Source of the DNA: Isoetes taiwanensis
Lineage: Eukaryota; Streptophyta; Lycopodiopsida; Isoetales; Isoetaceae
Assembly: GCA_021234155.1 (NCBI GenBank)
Contig: JAJEKV010000163.1
Span: 250,001 to 314,000, forward strand
Length of the DNA: 64,000 nucleotides
Direction: 5' to 3'
Position numbers and translations under genes: made by a program. Shown piece by piece: positions 34,505 to 45,419 of this stretch (positions within the stretch are counted from its first letter, which is position 1; each line of letters opens with the position of its first letter). The notes under the pieces were generated by a model, which saw only the letters and a list, made by a program, of their open reading frames with translations, did not search any database and was not told where the DNA came from.

Positions 34505-34931
34505 GCACATCCTACAGCGCATATTCTAAGATTCCCCTAGATTCCCAAATATTTTTTAAATGCCTATAGTTTCCATAAGATTCTCTGCAGATTCCCCTAT
34601 CTTTTCAAAGATTATGCCAAGCTTCTCCAGATTCCCAAAGATTATCCCAAGATTCGTCTAAATTCGCTTAGCTCCTATGACGGTTCCCCCAGATTTTGCA
34701 AGGTTGCATCAGCATTCCCATAGGTTCTCAAAGATTTAATGGAGATTCCCTTAGAGTTCCCTTAGATTCAATGAATATTCCCCTATATTCTTTGAGATTT
34801 TATGAAGATGCACTTAGATTCCCCTAAGTTCCTTCAGAATCTTTTTTATTCCCTTAGATTTTATGAGATTCCCTTGGATTTTCTTAGGTTGTATGAGGTT
34901 CCCCTAGATTCTATAAAGACTCCCTTAGATT
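34505..34931. repeat. Inverted GAATCTAAGG array (reads AGATTCCC)
   Basis: Repeats of AGATTCCC(C/T)TAGATT are the reverse complement of the GAATCTAAGG block of units 3 and 4, so the array flips at about 34,500. The last 64 bases (34,868-34,931) are the left copy of the LINE-2 target-site duplication. Confidence 0.8.
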
Positions 34932-35242
34932 TTTTTTTTTTTTTGAGGGTAAGAGTATGTATTGATATATAAAAAATTACATAGGATATCCCCAAATGGG
35001 GTTGATGGAAAGAATTATCACAAAGCGGATATAACTCGTAAGTGTCAAGGATTGTACTAAAAACTACCACTCCAATCTTCCCTACCCCTGGATTACTATA
35101 GGAAAAACCATCTTCATCCAGGCTTAGATACTATATGGAGTTAGCAACCAATTCCAAGCAACAAGAACTTAGGAGAAAACCCCGCTGAAGACGAAGATCC
35201 TCCATCCAACATCCTTATAGGTGTCGGACATGTCATAAACCC

Positions 35243-35900
35243 TTACTGCACACTGCTTAAATCCAGATCCCAGTTACATTTGAAAAATGAATAGAATCCC
35301 CTTATACTGCCAATTCTATCCAAGTTCTTGTTATAATTATGCCAAACTTCCCGTGGTGGGCCAAGGCCATGAGGGCTACCTCCATGTTGAAGCTGTTCTG
35401 AATCCTTGTTACTGAGGCGGTCAGTCCTCCAAGAGCTACACCACATCGGTGTTTCCAAATACACCACAATGATATATTGGTTAAAGTGAGTTGAATAATA
35501 TCTGCACCTATACTGGCTAGAATGGCTGGCCATGATAGCTGACACATCTCAGAGCCCAATAATTGGACAAACCCACCTCCGTAAGTCTCCTATAATCTGG
35601 GAAAAGAAAAGATGATCCATTGTCTCGACGCTCCACATCCTAGAGGGTGAGAGATCATGTTGAACAACACCCTTGTTCAACAGCCCATGTCATAGTGTAT
35701 ACACCTTCTTGTAGACTGATCCAACGAAAAGAATTGGATATTTTTGGAACATAAGAAGACCCAAGACTTTGTCAATAGACCCTTGGTTTTCGCTTGATCT
35801 AATCCCAACCTGTCTGCAGCCTTTAATGGGGACTGTGGCATTAGCAATCCATACAACTTTTTGACTTTATATTCTGCCCCATCCCCACGCAACTACAATA
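35243..35900 (-). pseudogene. LINE-2 ORF2 C-terminal region
   Basis: Minus-strand frames read KVKKLYGLLMPQSPLKAADR (35,677-35,892), LTNISLWCIWKHRCGVALGG and finally GFYSFFKCNWDL with stop near 35,243. These parallel the LINE-1 tail, including the WxxWKHR block (LINE-1: LWAIWKHRNGVAI). The Cys cluster upstream is not intact. Confidence 0.75.
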
Positions 35901-36889
35901 CCAGAGACCGTATTGACATTCACCATAATCTTCCTAAAGACCTTCCTATCACCTTCCCCAACACCGGAACTAGAGCTTTAAATCTTGTCCAAGTAATCCA
36001 TCTATCATTTTCCCACAACCGCCCAACCTTACTTAATTCTCGCTAACACGCCATTTAGTAAACACTCGAGGGTGTACAAGTGCAAGAGGGAGCGATCCCT
36101 CTCCCAAATTCTAGTGTTCCAAAATATACTCAGCCCCTTGCCTCCCAATGAGCATCCGCTATACTAAAGAGACTCGCGACATCCCGCCAAGCTTCTAATA
36201 TCTTCCTCATTATGGGGAAGTACCTCACCCATTGAGAATTTATGAAAGTAGGAGCTAACCTCATCTCTAGGGGTAGAAGGTTTCCCCTTTATCTTACCCC
36301 CGCTAAAGCCAAGAACGCACAAAGGCAATAGCGGGGATGCATCCCCTGGATAGCCCTCCGCACAAACTTAGTTAGCCGTAACCTTCCCTCGACCATTGGG
36401 TCTTTACATCCCAATCCCCCATCCTTTCTACTTCGCACATTTCACCACGCAACCCCAGCCTATCTTCCCTCCCTGCATGAATTTACTTAATGATTACTAA
36501 TAACCGGTCATATATATACTTCGGCTACAATAGCCGAGGAGTAATAAATATGAGTCGATTAGGAGGATAGCATATGCTTGTCACTCTCCCATAGTGGACA
36601 AGGACTTACAAGACCAGAGGTTAACATTCTTTCGGATCCTTTCTATAATTAATACCAAAGACTTTTAGATTTTCTCCAAGGTTAAGTGGCATATCCAACA
36701 GCATTTTAGTCGCCTTTGTAGTCGCCACTATATGATAATTCCATGCCCCACGACCCTTGTATCAATGTCTTCTTCAAAAGGCCATATTACATCACATTTA
36801 GCGTGATTCAGCCCAATCCCGATATGGAGTAAAAGAATTTAAAACTGTTGAAAGGCGAGGAAAACTCCCATCATCGTATCTTAAGAAAA

Positions 36890-37440
36890 GAAAGGTATCA
36901 TCCCGATATTGCATAATAGTCAAATTTAGATTGGAACCGGAAGAAGTAACCCGATTCAAAGCAATCCCTCGTCATCAAGCTTTTCACCATACAAGGTTAA
37001 GAGATATGCCATGATTATAAAAGGTAAGGAGCAAGGGGACACCCCCGCCTAATCCCCTTTCTCGAGCTCAAAGAGACCAAACGACGATCGACCATTAACG
37101 TAATGATGTTGATGCCATCTTGTTCAAACCCATAACTAACTCTATAAAGTTTATTTCAAAGCCCATATGAGCCATCACATTTTTTAGCCCACTCCACCTA
37201 AGAGAGTCATAGGCTCTACTTAAAAATCCAAAGATTACACACTCGCGAGAAGACTTACACCAATGGAGCCCCTCTCTAGTCGCCGATAGTTGTCCAAAAT
37301 GTTCCGCACGGGAGAAAAGGCTGATTGTTCACATCCAATCAGACGGGTTAAGATTGGCTTCAACCGATTAGCAATGACCTTCATGATTACTTTGTACAAC
37401 ACATTGGTTAGTGCTATTGGTCTCCATTCATTTAGCACTG
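36890..37440 (-). pseudogene. LINE-2 reverse transcriptase remnant
   Basis: Minus-strand text at 37,235-37,438 gives [20 protein letters not shown] and [13 protein letters not shown], the RT fingers. Further along, GCPLAPYLF-like text is found near 37,050 and MQYRDDTFLFL at about 36,895-36,930, so the catalytic box reads YRDD instead of YADD. Frames are broken between these blocks. Confidence 0.8.
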
Positions 37441-38246
37441 GGCTTATTGACTTTTGGAATCAAGGAGATAAATCCAGCTTAGGGTCGGGTGAAGGTATTT
37501 GACCGCCCATGCTCCCTTTGATTGCAGCGGTGAAGAATGGCCCAAGTATATCCTGTAACCCGACATAGAACTCGAGGGAACCCATCAGGTGTCCGGGCGA
37601 CTTACCAGAAGCTAAAGAACACAGAGTCTTGTAGATTTCTACATCACGAGGCTCTTGAAGTAGAAGTTTATTTTCTTCATCGGGCCACTATCCGCCTTGC
37701 CTCAAAGAGGGAGCCACCGAGCATTGATTGTAATAGTCACTTGGGAGGGATCTTCTTTGAACAGCCCCTCATAACCGCCTCAAGAAGGATTTAATTTCGC
37801 CTCCTCTTTAAGAACCACGCTCGGATCATTAGTAAACAAGTGATACTATTCTCGGCCAGCCTTGCTCCCGCCAATCTAAAAAAACATTTAGAGCTTTCAT
37901 GATCAACCTCCGTGATACCATTTGGTCTTAGATCTAATAGGCCCCTCGAGCCTCTTCCTCTTCTATCGCTTTTATTCTCGACCTCCTAGCTCTTCCTCAA
38001 GTGCCCCGATTGACAATATTAAAGGGATCTAGAATCAAACCTTGTTTAACTTGTTTAACTTGGTTGTATAGGTCAACCTTAGTTTCCTGAATTTGTAGCC
38101 CGTAGTTTCCTTTAATTTTTTTATCCAATCCTTCATATCAACATTTTTCTTGATCCAGATTTCATACTAGGAAGACCCTCTTCCTTTGGATCGAAGCTAA
38201 TGTATTCTTTGAATGGTATACAAAAGAGATCCTTCCCTAGGAGCCC

Positions 38247-38990
38247 TCAGATTGAATTTAAAGGGGACATTTCCTTTTCGTCCGCGTAAGGAAGATCTTC
38301 AAATACTAGTTTTTGTGGGATATGATCTCGACTGGGAAAAAGAAAGGTCCCCTTCCACATAGCACCGATCCATAAGGGGCAATAACTTGTTAGCCACATA
38401 AAATGCCTCCAGCAGACAAGAAACTCGGCCCATTCCTTTTTGTTTATTAGACCATGAATAGGGAGTATTCGATGGTGGGAGGAGAACGAAGCCACAATTG
38501 TTGAGAAAGGAATCCCACGCTAGTCGCTCCTCCCCCAAGAGGTTTCTATACAAGCCAATCTTTTGATCCCAAACATCCGTCATATTGAGGTCACCACCTA
38601 GTACCCGCCACACCGTACCGACCGGATCACCCAATCCATGATTTCCTTCCATAGAATTTGTTGCATAAATATTAATCACTCCCCATTGAATCCCATCTCA
38701 GATCAAATTGCACAAATTTTGCCACCTTCCATCTGTCCCAGCATATTGCCGCTTACTAGTTAAACCCTTCCATAAAGTTTCGCTTACCCCTTTAGTGCCC
38801 CTAGCAGCACAGGTAAAAGAGGAATACTGGCTTCCTACCCAGGCACCTAAGGAACTGGCCTCGAAGTCAGGAAGTCTATGTTCTCAGATAAGTAGGATAT
38901 CTCTGGCGGCCATCGATCTCATTGTTGCTAAAACTCTAGCCCTCTTTAGAGGTCCCTTGATACCTCGAAGGTTCCAATTTAAATAATCTT
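38247..38990 (-). pseudogene. LINE-2 endonuclease domain
   Basis: From 38,985 leftward the minus strand reads LNWNLRGIKGPLKRARVLAT, then after a stop and frame change VINIYATNSMEG (38,679) and VLGGDLNMTDVWDQKIG with LPPSNTPYSWSNKQKG. WNLRG, GGDLN and the YSW block are APE-type endonuclease motifs. The C-terminal SDH block is not intact. Confidence 0.82.
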
Positions 38991-39235
38991 CATGATTTTT
39001 CTATTTGAGTAGCATCATCCCCTATTACGCACCCCTTATCATTTTTGGCGATACCCAAACCCCTCCAGTTGTGTACTCCCATCTCACGGCTTTGTCCATA
39101 CCCACATACCATAATTAATACTATAATTGAGATCCTACATACCCCAATTGAGACCATGTGTTCTTATAAGAAAATGCAAAGGTTGTAATAATTGAACCCT
39201 TATTTCTGTTACTAGTTGAGCCGAGCTTATCCCCC

Positions 39236-39425
39236 TCGAACTTCCATGCACGCCGCCTCCCCATAGCTATGTCCATATCCACGCCCCATTTGGGACCCCC
39301 GCACTTATAAAAGGATGCAGAGGTTATCATGGTTGGACCAGTGTTATTACCATAGCTATGTCCATACTCACACCCCCTATTTGGGACCCCCTCAGACTTA
39401 TAAGAGGATGCAGAGGTTATCATGT
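39236..39425. repeat. Tandem duplication of about 85 bp inside LINE-2
   Basis: The phrase CCATAGCTATGTCCATA followed by CCC(A/T)TTTGGGACCCCC, GGATGCAGAGGTTATCATG and GTTATTA occurs twice, with a partial third version at about 39,120-39,200. It lies in the ORF1/ORF2 junction region of the element. Confidence 0.65.
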
Positions 39426-39875
39426 TAGACCCATGTTATTACAGCTAGTTCAAAGAGAGCATTTTCCCCAGCAAGAATTCCCATCTGTTCCCCATTGCCA
39501 TGCAATTCTTAACGCCCAATGCCGAGCCCATAGCCAAAACTCTTAATTGCAATCAAATTGTATCTATCATAGATCATCTGTTTTTGAAATGGATAACGGT
39601 TACGTGTCTTAAATTCCCATCTTAAGACAACATCATAAACACATGTAATGTTATATATTCTGTAGTTCATGAGAGATTTGACAAAGAAAATATAGAGCAA
39701 CTATTAGGCTCAAAATAATGCAACAAAAGCCTCGGTGGAAAATGGGCCGATATTCAATCAAAGACAAGCCCATAAGACAAATGGGCTAACACTGGGCTCA
39801 AAGCCATTACACAGAGAGTTGTAATCCCTTGTTACTATTGAACCAAATACCAAGCGATCTGATCCATGTTCAAAC

Positions 39876-40475
39876 TTATATCCACAAGTCCGTCATACCC
39901 AACATCAAGCCTATCCAGTCTAAATTCCTGAACTTAGCATTATTTCCAGATACTTCCCACAGTCTAATCTGTCCGCCTACAGGTCCTATTCCACCACTTC
40001 TTCTTAGAGGTGCCATCAATTGATTGGCCCGTGACAAAGAAGCTAGAAGATAGCCCACTTGCACAACCTTTCCAAGCCTTTCCATTTGGTCTGGCCCGGT
40101 TCGAGCAACAAGCAAACATCTGACTTCAAAATACCAAAGGACAGTGCTTCGCCAAATTGCATTAGGACTAGCCATTGATTTTAAAACATATTTCAACCGT
40201 TTTATAGAATCTATAGAATGGAGATAAACAAAATAACTGCAAGCAAAGTACTGACCGCTTATAAGAAATAAGGTTTCCACCACATAAACCATAGCTTTAA
40301 TATCCTGCTTATCATATTTTCCAGGCTTCGCAATCTTCGCCCCAAAATCAGGTAGGATATAATCGGACATCTTGATGTAAAGCCTGCTCAAAGTTATCCA
40401 TTTACCCCAAGGATTCAAGGCGCATCTACTGTGCCATTTGAGAGAACTTCGTAAATGCACATACCGCTTTTGCAA
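39876..40475 (-). CDS. LINE-2 ORF1-position reading frame, 199 codons, unrecognised
   Basis: The longest uninterrupted frame in LINE-2, lying where ORF1 should be, between the 5' UTR and the endonuclease. It encodes a mixed sequence (GAKIAKPGKYDKQDIKAMVY, RCLLVARTGPDQMERLGKVV, PLRRSGGIGPVGGQIRLWEV) without a zinc knuckle or a domain I know, and it does not obviously resemble LINE-1 ORF1. The first codon is TTG, so the start is uncertain. It may be coding ORF1 sequence or a chance frame. Confidence 0.35.
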   Translation of the reverse strand: MQKRYVHLRSSLKWHSRCALNPWGKWITLSRLYIKMSDYILPDFGAKIAKPGKYDKQDIKAMVYVVETLFLISGQYFACSYFVYLHSIDSIKRLKYVLKSMASPNAIWRSTVLWYFEVRCLLVARTGPDQMERLGKVVQVGYLLASLSRANQLMAPLRRSGGIGPVGGQIRLWEVSGNNAKFRNLDWIGLMLGMTDLWI

Positions 40476-40913
40476 GTGCCGTGAATGGTCTCCGAGAGAA
40501 ACCTCTCAAAGGAACTCCATTGTTTCATACGGGTAATGGAAACACTAGGTTAATCGCGGGTCGTGCATCAATCAGGCCACAGACATTAGTTCACAATCGC
40601 GAAATATTCCGCCATGCAAGTACATGGGGTCGCCCTAACCCTCCGTGCTCAGATAGTTTATGGCCAGCATTGTCATCATCCAAGTTCCTGTTGCTACCAC
40701 CTTCAACTACTTCTGATCTAATCTTCCAAAAGAGAAACCGTTTAGGAAACTCCATTCTTAACACGTAATGGAAGCAAAAGCCCCACCGTCATTGCATCCG
40801 CCAGGCCATGGGAAGCAAAACCACGAGAGCACATGTTCTCGCTCTCGCGACGTATCTGGGGGACTGCGGGCGGCGCCTCTAACCCTAGCCGCAGCTCGCC
40901 CTAACTCCATGCA

Positions 40914-41030
40914 ATTCCCTTGGATTTTCTTAGGTTGTATGTGGTTCCCCTAGATTCTATAAAGACTCCCTTAGATTCTATGAAGATTCCCTTAGATTCT
41001 CCATGCCAGTGCATGTTCCAGAATATTAGA
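40914..41030. repeat. Right LINE-2 target duplication and continuing AGATTCCC array
   Basis: 40,914-40,977 repeats 34,868-34,931 with one mismatch; the AGATTCCC array then resumes for about 40 bases, confirming that LINE-2 interrupted it. Confidence 0.88.
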
Positions 41031-41390
41031 GAACTTTTTTTTTTTGATTAAGTTGCTTACCCGTAGGTTGTTGGGTCAGGTGCAAAGGGGGGCAGGCATG
41101 TAAAAAGAGGAATTTGTCTTTGTGTATATGGATATATATAGGAATGGTATGTGAATATTTGAGGATAGTTCCTTTGGAAGTAGATAAAGACTTGTGAGAA
41201 TTTAATTTGAATGTATCTGGCTTTGAATTGTATTGTTCGTGACCTCCAAATGTCATGTACTTGTCAGGGTATGTGAGAAGGGTTATAATTTAATAGATAT
41301 GGCAATGAAAGATGTGGAAAGAAAGGCATAGAATAATTAGTCAACTCACGCTGATCGCTCTTGAACTTTGACTACGCAGTTACCTCAACT

Positions 41391-42000
41391 TGTACATTGT
41401 CCATTTTTTGTTGAAAGAAGCTTTACAACTTGCAGCTCATCCCAGTTATGTGCATAATCATCATGTCAAATAGCCCATAGTTGGAAAGCAATGCTACTAA
41501 CATTCTACTGTTCGCTATAGTTTGAAAGCAATGCTAGTTTTTGCTTCTCCACTTTGCACTTCAGTCTTAAATCCAAAATTTCTTGAAGGTCAATTGCATT
41601 TTAAATTTGCATGCTTCCTGAACATGTACGTTGTCCATTTTTTGTTGAAAGAAGCTTTAGAACTTGTAGTTCATCCCAATTATGTGCGTCATCATCATGT
41701 CAAATGGCCCATAGTTGGAAAGCAATGCTACTAACATTCTACAGTTAGCTATAATTTGAAAGCAATGCTACTTTTTGCTTCTCCACTTTGCACTTTAGTC
41801 TTAAATCCAAAATTTCTTAAAGGTCAATTACATTTTAGATTTGCATGCTTGGGCTATGATACGAAAGAGTGTCAATATTCTATTGCTAGTCAATAGTTGA
41901 AAAATAATGCCACTTTTGGATAGTCCTCTCCACTTTACATTGTGATTTTAAATTCATAGTTTTCTAAGTGTCATTTCCATTTGGATTGCATGCTTGGAAT
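41391..42000. repeat. 234-bp tandem repeat, about 2.6 copies
   Basis: Copy 1 begins TGTACATTGTCCATTTTTTG at 41,391, copy 2 begins TGTACGTTGTCCATTTTTTG at 41,625, and a degenerate third part covers about 41,860-42,000. Shared words include GTTGGAAAGCAATGCTACTA and CTTCTCCACTTTGCACTT. Non-coding. Confidence 0.85.
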
Positions 42001-42110
42001 ATCTTACTCCATTTGATATAATATATGAGAGCTTTGATATAGGCATGGGAAAAAAGGGATTTGTCTTTGTGTATATGGACATGTATAGGAATGGTATATG
42101 AATGTTTCAG

Positions 42111-42360
42111 CATTGTTCCAGTTTTAGCATGTTCTTACAGTGCAATGTCATGTTTTGCTCTAGATGCCCAATGATTCTACTGAGGTTCTCTTGTGATTCC
42201 TCTGTATTCTTCAACATTCTATGTACTAGATTCCTCTAGCGTTCATGAAGCTCTCTATGAAGATTCCCCTAGATTCTCTTAGAATTTTCTATTTTGATTG
42301 AAATGTTTACTCATGAGCTTTCAGAACAATCTATTTTGGATCTTTGCAACATTTTTAGCA
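42111..42360. repeat. Second copy of the 30,840-31,100 repeat segment
   Basis: Text such as CATTGTTCCAGTTTTAGCAT and CCCAATGATTCTACTGAG matches 30,840-31,100 closely in the same orientation. Confidence 0.8.
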
Positions 42361-43577
42361 CACCAGCCTAACCAAGCCTACAGCCTTTCTTGCAATTCTA
42401 GCCTATCCACGTAGCACTTCCAACTCATCAAAAGCTGATGTGGCATATAAATTTGCCATTAGATTTTAAGGCTTTCACATCAACAGTCCTCAAAATTAGA
42501 AATATTCCAGAAAAGTCAAACGGAGATAGCATGGGGTATGGCTCTTCCGGTCCTCAATCGCACTTCTCCTCTACTGGTGAGTTTCTTCAACCCTATCAAA
42601 CTCTATATTTTCCTTGATAAGATAAGTTCCTTTTCTCCTCGACCAAAGGGGACGTTGCCACTGCATCATCGGAAACAACGAAATACCTACTTTTTATGCC
42701 TGGGATCGATTCCTTGTAGATTTTCCTTCCTTTGCCCTCGTTCTCTATCTGCTTCTTAGTTCTTGAATTGCTCAAAACCTTACTGTTTTCATTTTTGTTT
42801 GGACAAATATTGACAATATATACACGTTGTTAGAATATTAGAATATGGCAAGCCCGTCAGGGTCATTCCAATGTGGCGTCAACTGCTATTTGTTGCAAGA
42901 TATTCCATTTTGATTCTTGATCTTCAGCCTCAAAAACAAGCAGGCCTGCAAATTTATGTAATCCAAACATGTACTTGTAATGCCGTATTTGCGTATTTAT
43001 ATAGTATCCAGCAATGCATTGAAACAAGGTCATGGAAAGAATGGCCATAAATTTAACACGTAAGTATCTATAATTGCTGAGATATTGCGTTCAAGTGCAT
43101 GCATAAAAATGCTCATTGAGATATTGTTGCTTTGCCATAGGCAACGGCCCTGGTGAATTCAGGATTGCAGTCATAGAACTCTCTTTCCAGCTATACATTC
43201 CACACAGACAGAGCTACACGATGGCACATCAAAGCTAAGCCTTTCTAAATGTAGAAGTTGTGTGATGGGATGGCATATGCATTTCTCTTCTTTCAAGTTG
43301 AAAAGTCACAGAAAGTTATATGATATCGAAGAGGTGTGGCTATGACTTTATGTTAATGCTGCACTGTTTGACTTTCTATAATCTAAGTGAATGATCTTGT
43401 GTGTCATAGGACAGCACAGAGTCTGTCTAGGGACGAGGAGGAACAAATTATTAGTTGCTGGTGCACCATAGCATGGCTTGAAGTATTGACTATGGGTCTG
43501 AGAAAGAGATTTCTAGCAGTAATTCTGGCATATGCATTCAAGGCCAGCTTTCTTATGCTGTTATTAGCATAGCTAAG
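42361..43577 (+). other. Unassigned stretch upstream of the LEA_2 exon
   Basis: One ATG frame at 42,538-42,759 (73 codons) encodes a Ser/Arg-rich, acid-poor peptide (MALPVLNRTSPLLVSFFNP...) that resembles an organelle-targeting peptide in composition only. No further exon was traced. The remainder may be promoter and intron of the LEA_2 gene; a frame at 43,387-43,570 contains a hydrophobic stretch (FLAVILAYAFKASFLMLLLA) that could be the membrane segment of such a protein. Confidence 0.25.
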
Positions 43578-43957
43578 TTCAAGTCAACCTTGCTTTGAAA
43601 TTTTTGTATGACAATCCCAACTCTAAACTGTCCGTAGATGTCGAATCTGTGGACCTTAACTTATATTATAGTGGTATTTTTACTGGCAATGCTAAAACAA
43701 CAGGATGGATTTCTGGTCCGAAAAGCCAACTTACTTTCACCATGCTGATTGATCAGGTTGAGTTGCCTCTGAGAAAGACTGTGGCATCTACATTGCTTAA
43801 TGATTTGGCAAAGCACAATGTAGATTCAACTAGCGACATTCATATCAGGTCCAGGTTCAGAATATTTGGTGCTCTATTTTGGACTAAAACAAGGTGCCTG
43901 TTCAAATTTAATGGAGGGGTAACCCTTGAGCAAAGGTATCTCAAGGTTGTTGCCTAG
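43578..43957 (+). CDS. LEA_2-domain (NDR1/HIN1-like or LEA14-like) protein, terminal exon
   Basis: After an acceptor-like CTAAG at 43,573-43,577 the frame runs 126 codons to TAG. It reads VQVNLALKFLYDNPNSKLSV, then SVDLNLYYSGIFTGNAKTTG, SGPKSQLTFTMLIDQVELPL and IHIRSRFRIFGALFWTKTRC. This is the LEA_2 beta-sandwich pattern: an NPN turn after alternating hydrophobics, L-x-Y-Y-x-G, then a G-R/F-R-I-x-G strand before a basic Cys-containing end. The domain occurs in plant stress and defence membrane proteins. The first exon with the cytosolic tail and membrane segment was not firmly found, so the start and integrity of the gene are unknown. Confidence 0.55.
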
Positions 43958-44275
43958 AATTAGTGTTGAGATAGAGATGCAGATGGCATGTACAGAAAAT
44001 GATTCCCTGCTTAGACATCCCGGCAGTTTGAGATCGTTATTCATCATAACAAGTCCAATGGGAGGTCCACTTTCCTTCTCAGGCATAAGCAAGGTATGAG
44101 GAGATCCCATTTTTTTTTTTGTATATTAATTGGTAAATGAAATTCCCCATTATTTGGATGCTATCATTTATGTGGTTTGTCATGCTGCTGGATAATTTCT
44201 TACAGAAAAAGTCAGTCCTGACATGAAGTGAAGTGAGTTACCTTTACTTCCCCGTGATTAGTTGACTTATGATAA

Positions 44276-44297
44276 ACTTCCTTCCTTCCTTCCTTAT
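44276..44297. repeat. (TTCC)n microsatellite
   Basis: CTTCCTTCCTTCCTTCCTTA run downstream of the LEA_2 exon. Confidence 0.75.
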
Positions 44298-44783
44298 GAT
44301 AAGGGTTATGTCAAGTATAACAAGGCTGAAGGGCAAGCCAGGTTATCATGGAGAGGAGAGTGTAGCTGCATATTATATGCATATCATTTGCTGTGCATGT
44401 TTATTTGAATTCCTTGTTATCTTTCTCTGGCGCAATTGTCATATTAGTGAAGATACTTGGTTTAATCTTAGCTTCAAGATTGATAGTGAGAAGGGCAAAG
44501 CCATCTGAGGGTAAAGCCATATATGTTGTTTACATTAGTAAACTGGCCCTTTGCTCAGGTCAAAGTAATGACTTGGTTAGGCTCAGGGCCAGAAAAGTAA
44601 TTGGCTATGCCATATTAGCTAAAACGTTGTAAGAGCTCTCGCCCTTGCGCGACTATAATTGTGATTTTGAATATAGTGGATACATTTGTGTCTGGGTTAG
44701 GCTGAGTTCACATGCAGCAGTTGCCTCATATGGGCCCTGTTTTATGCTGCGTATATAGAGGCCCTGTGTAAATAGATGATGCC

Positions 44784-45402
44784 CAATATGATATTAACTG
44801 GGTCATTGAGGTATATGGAAATCAGCAATAAGGTACATAATTACTTATGTTGGTTTTTTCCTTATTTTCAGGTAATACTTTGATTATGTTCAAAAGACTA
44901 AGGTGGAAGAGAATGAATCTCCATGCAAATGCGCCCGTTGACACAATTTGAGTTGAAGTACCAAATGGACATGGCGTAAGATTGTAGGTGCAAATGCGCT
45001 GCCTCTCTCTTACTATGACGAAAAAAGATACATCTTATGCAAAGGTAAAAAGATAAGAAGGACAGATTCAACCGGTGAAAGGCTCATTTATGCAAATGCC
45101 CCCATCGCCTTTTCATTGTAGCCAACAAGGGAATGGGAAGAAAAGACCACTCAAGAGAGAGCCCAAGAAAAGACAGTTCTCGGGTGATCACTAAGCCTCC
45201 GGCTTGAACTACTACCAGTTTACACCTGCAACTTCCATAAACTTTTAACTGTTGTTTGATTTGGGATAGTTGGTTTTTTTCAGGGTCAATAACCTACCCT
45301 TTCCTAAAGGTTACCTCCTAAAAGTTAAGAGCTCTCATTGCTCCCTTTTGTACCTTTATTATACATATTTAATATACACTGCAATCAATTAAAAAAAAAA
45401 AA
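44784..45402 (+). mobile_element. 619-bp retroposed insertion with poly(A) tail
   Basis: Flanked by the perfect 16-bp direct repeat GTAAATAGATGATGCC (44,768-44,783 and 45,403-45,418) and ending in 12 A. These are the marks of L1-mediated retroposition. The interior has protein-like words in one frame near 44,990-45,110 (LPLSYYDEKRYILCKG) but no domain I know. It may be a 5'-truncated LINE, a SINE or a processed transcript. Confidence 0.75.
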
Positions 45403-45419
45403 GTAAATAGATGATGCCG

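Larger units (their letters stand above)
34932..40913 (-). mobile_element. LINE-2: L1-clade LINE, minus strand, near full length
   Basis: Flanked by a 64-bp direct repeat (34,868-34,931 and 40,914-40,977) that differs at one base, with a poly-T run (34,931-34,944) marking the 3' poly(A) end. Minus-strand domains in order: ORF1-like frame, endonuclease, RT, zinc-binding tail. GC-rich 5' UTR lies at the right edge. Many frameshifts. Shared phrases with LINE-1 (NxRGIKGP, GFYSFF) show relatedness, but it is more decayed. Confidence 0.9.

Noticed and set aside
40481-40953. Plus-strand frames at the right end of LINE-2
   Set aside because: They are antisense to the LINE-2 5' UTR/ORF1 region and show no domain.
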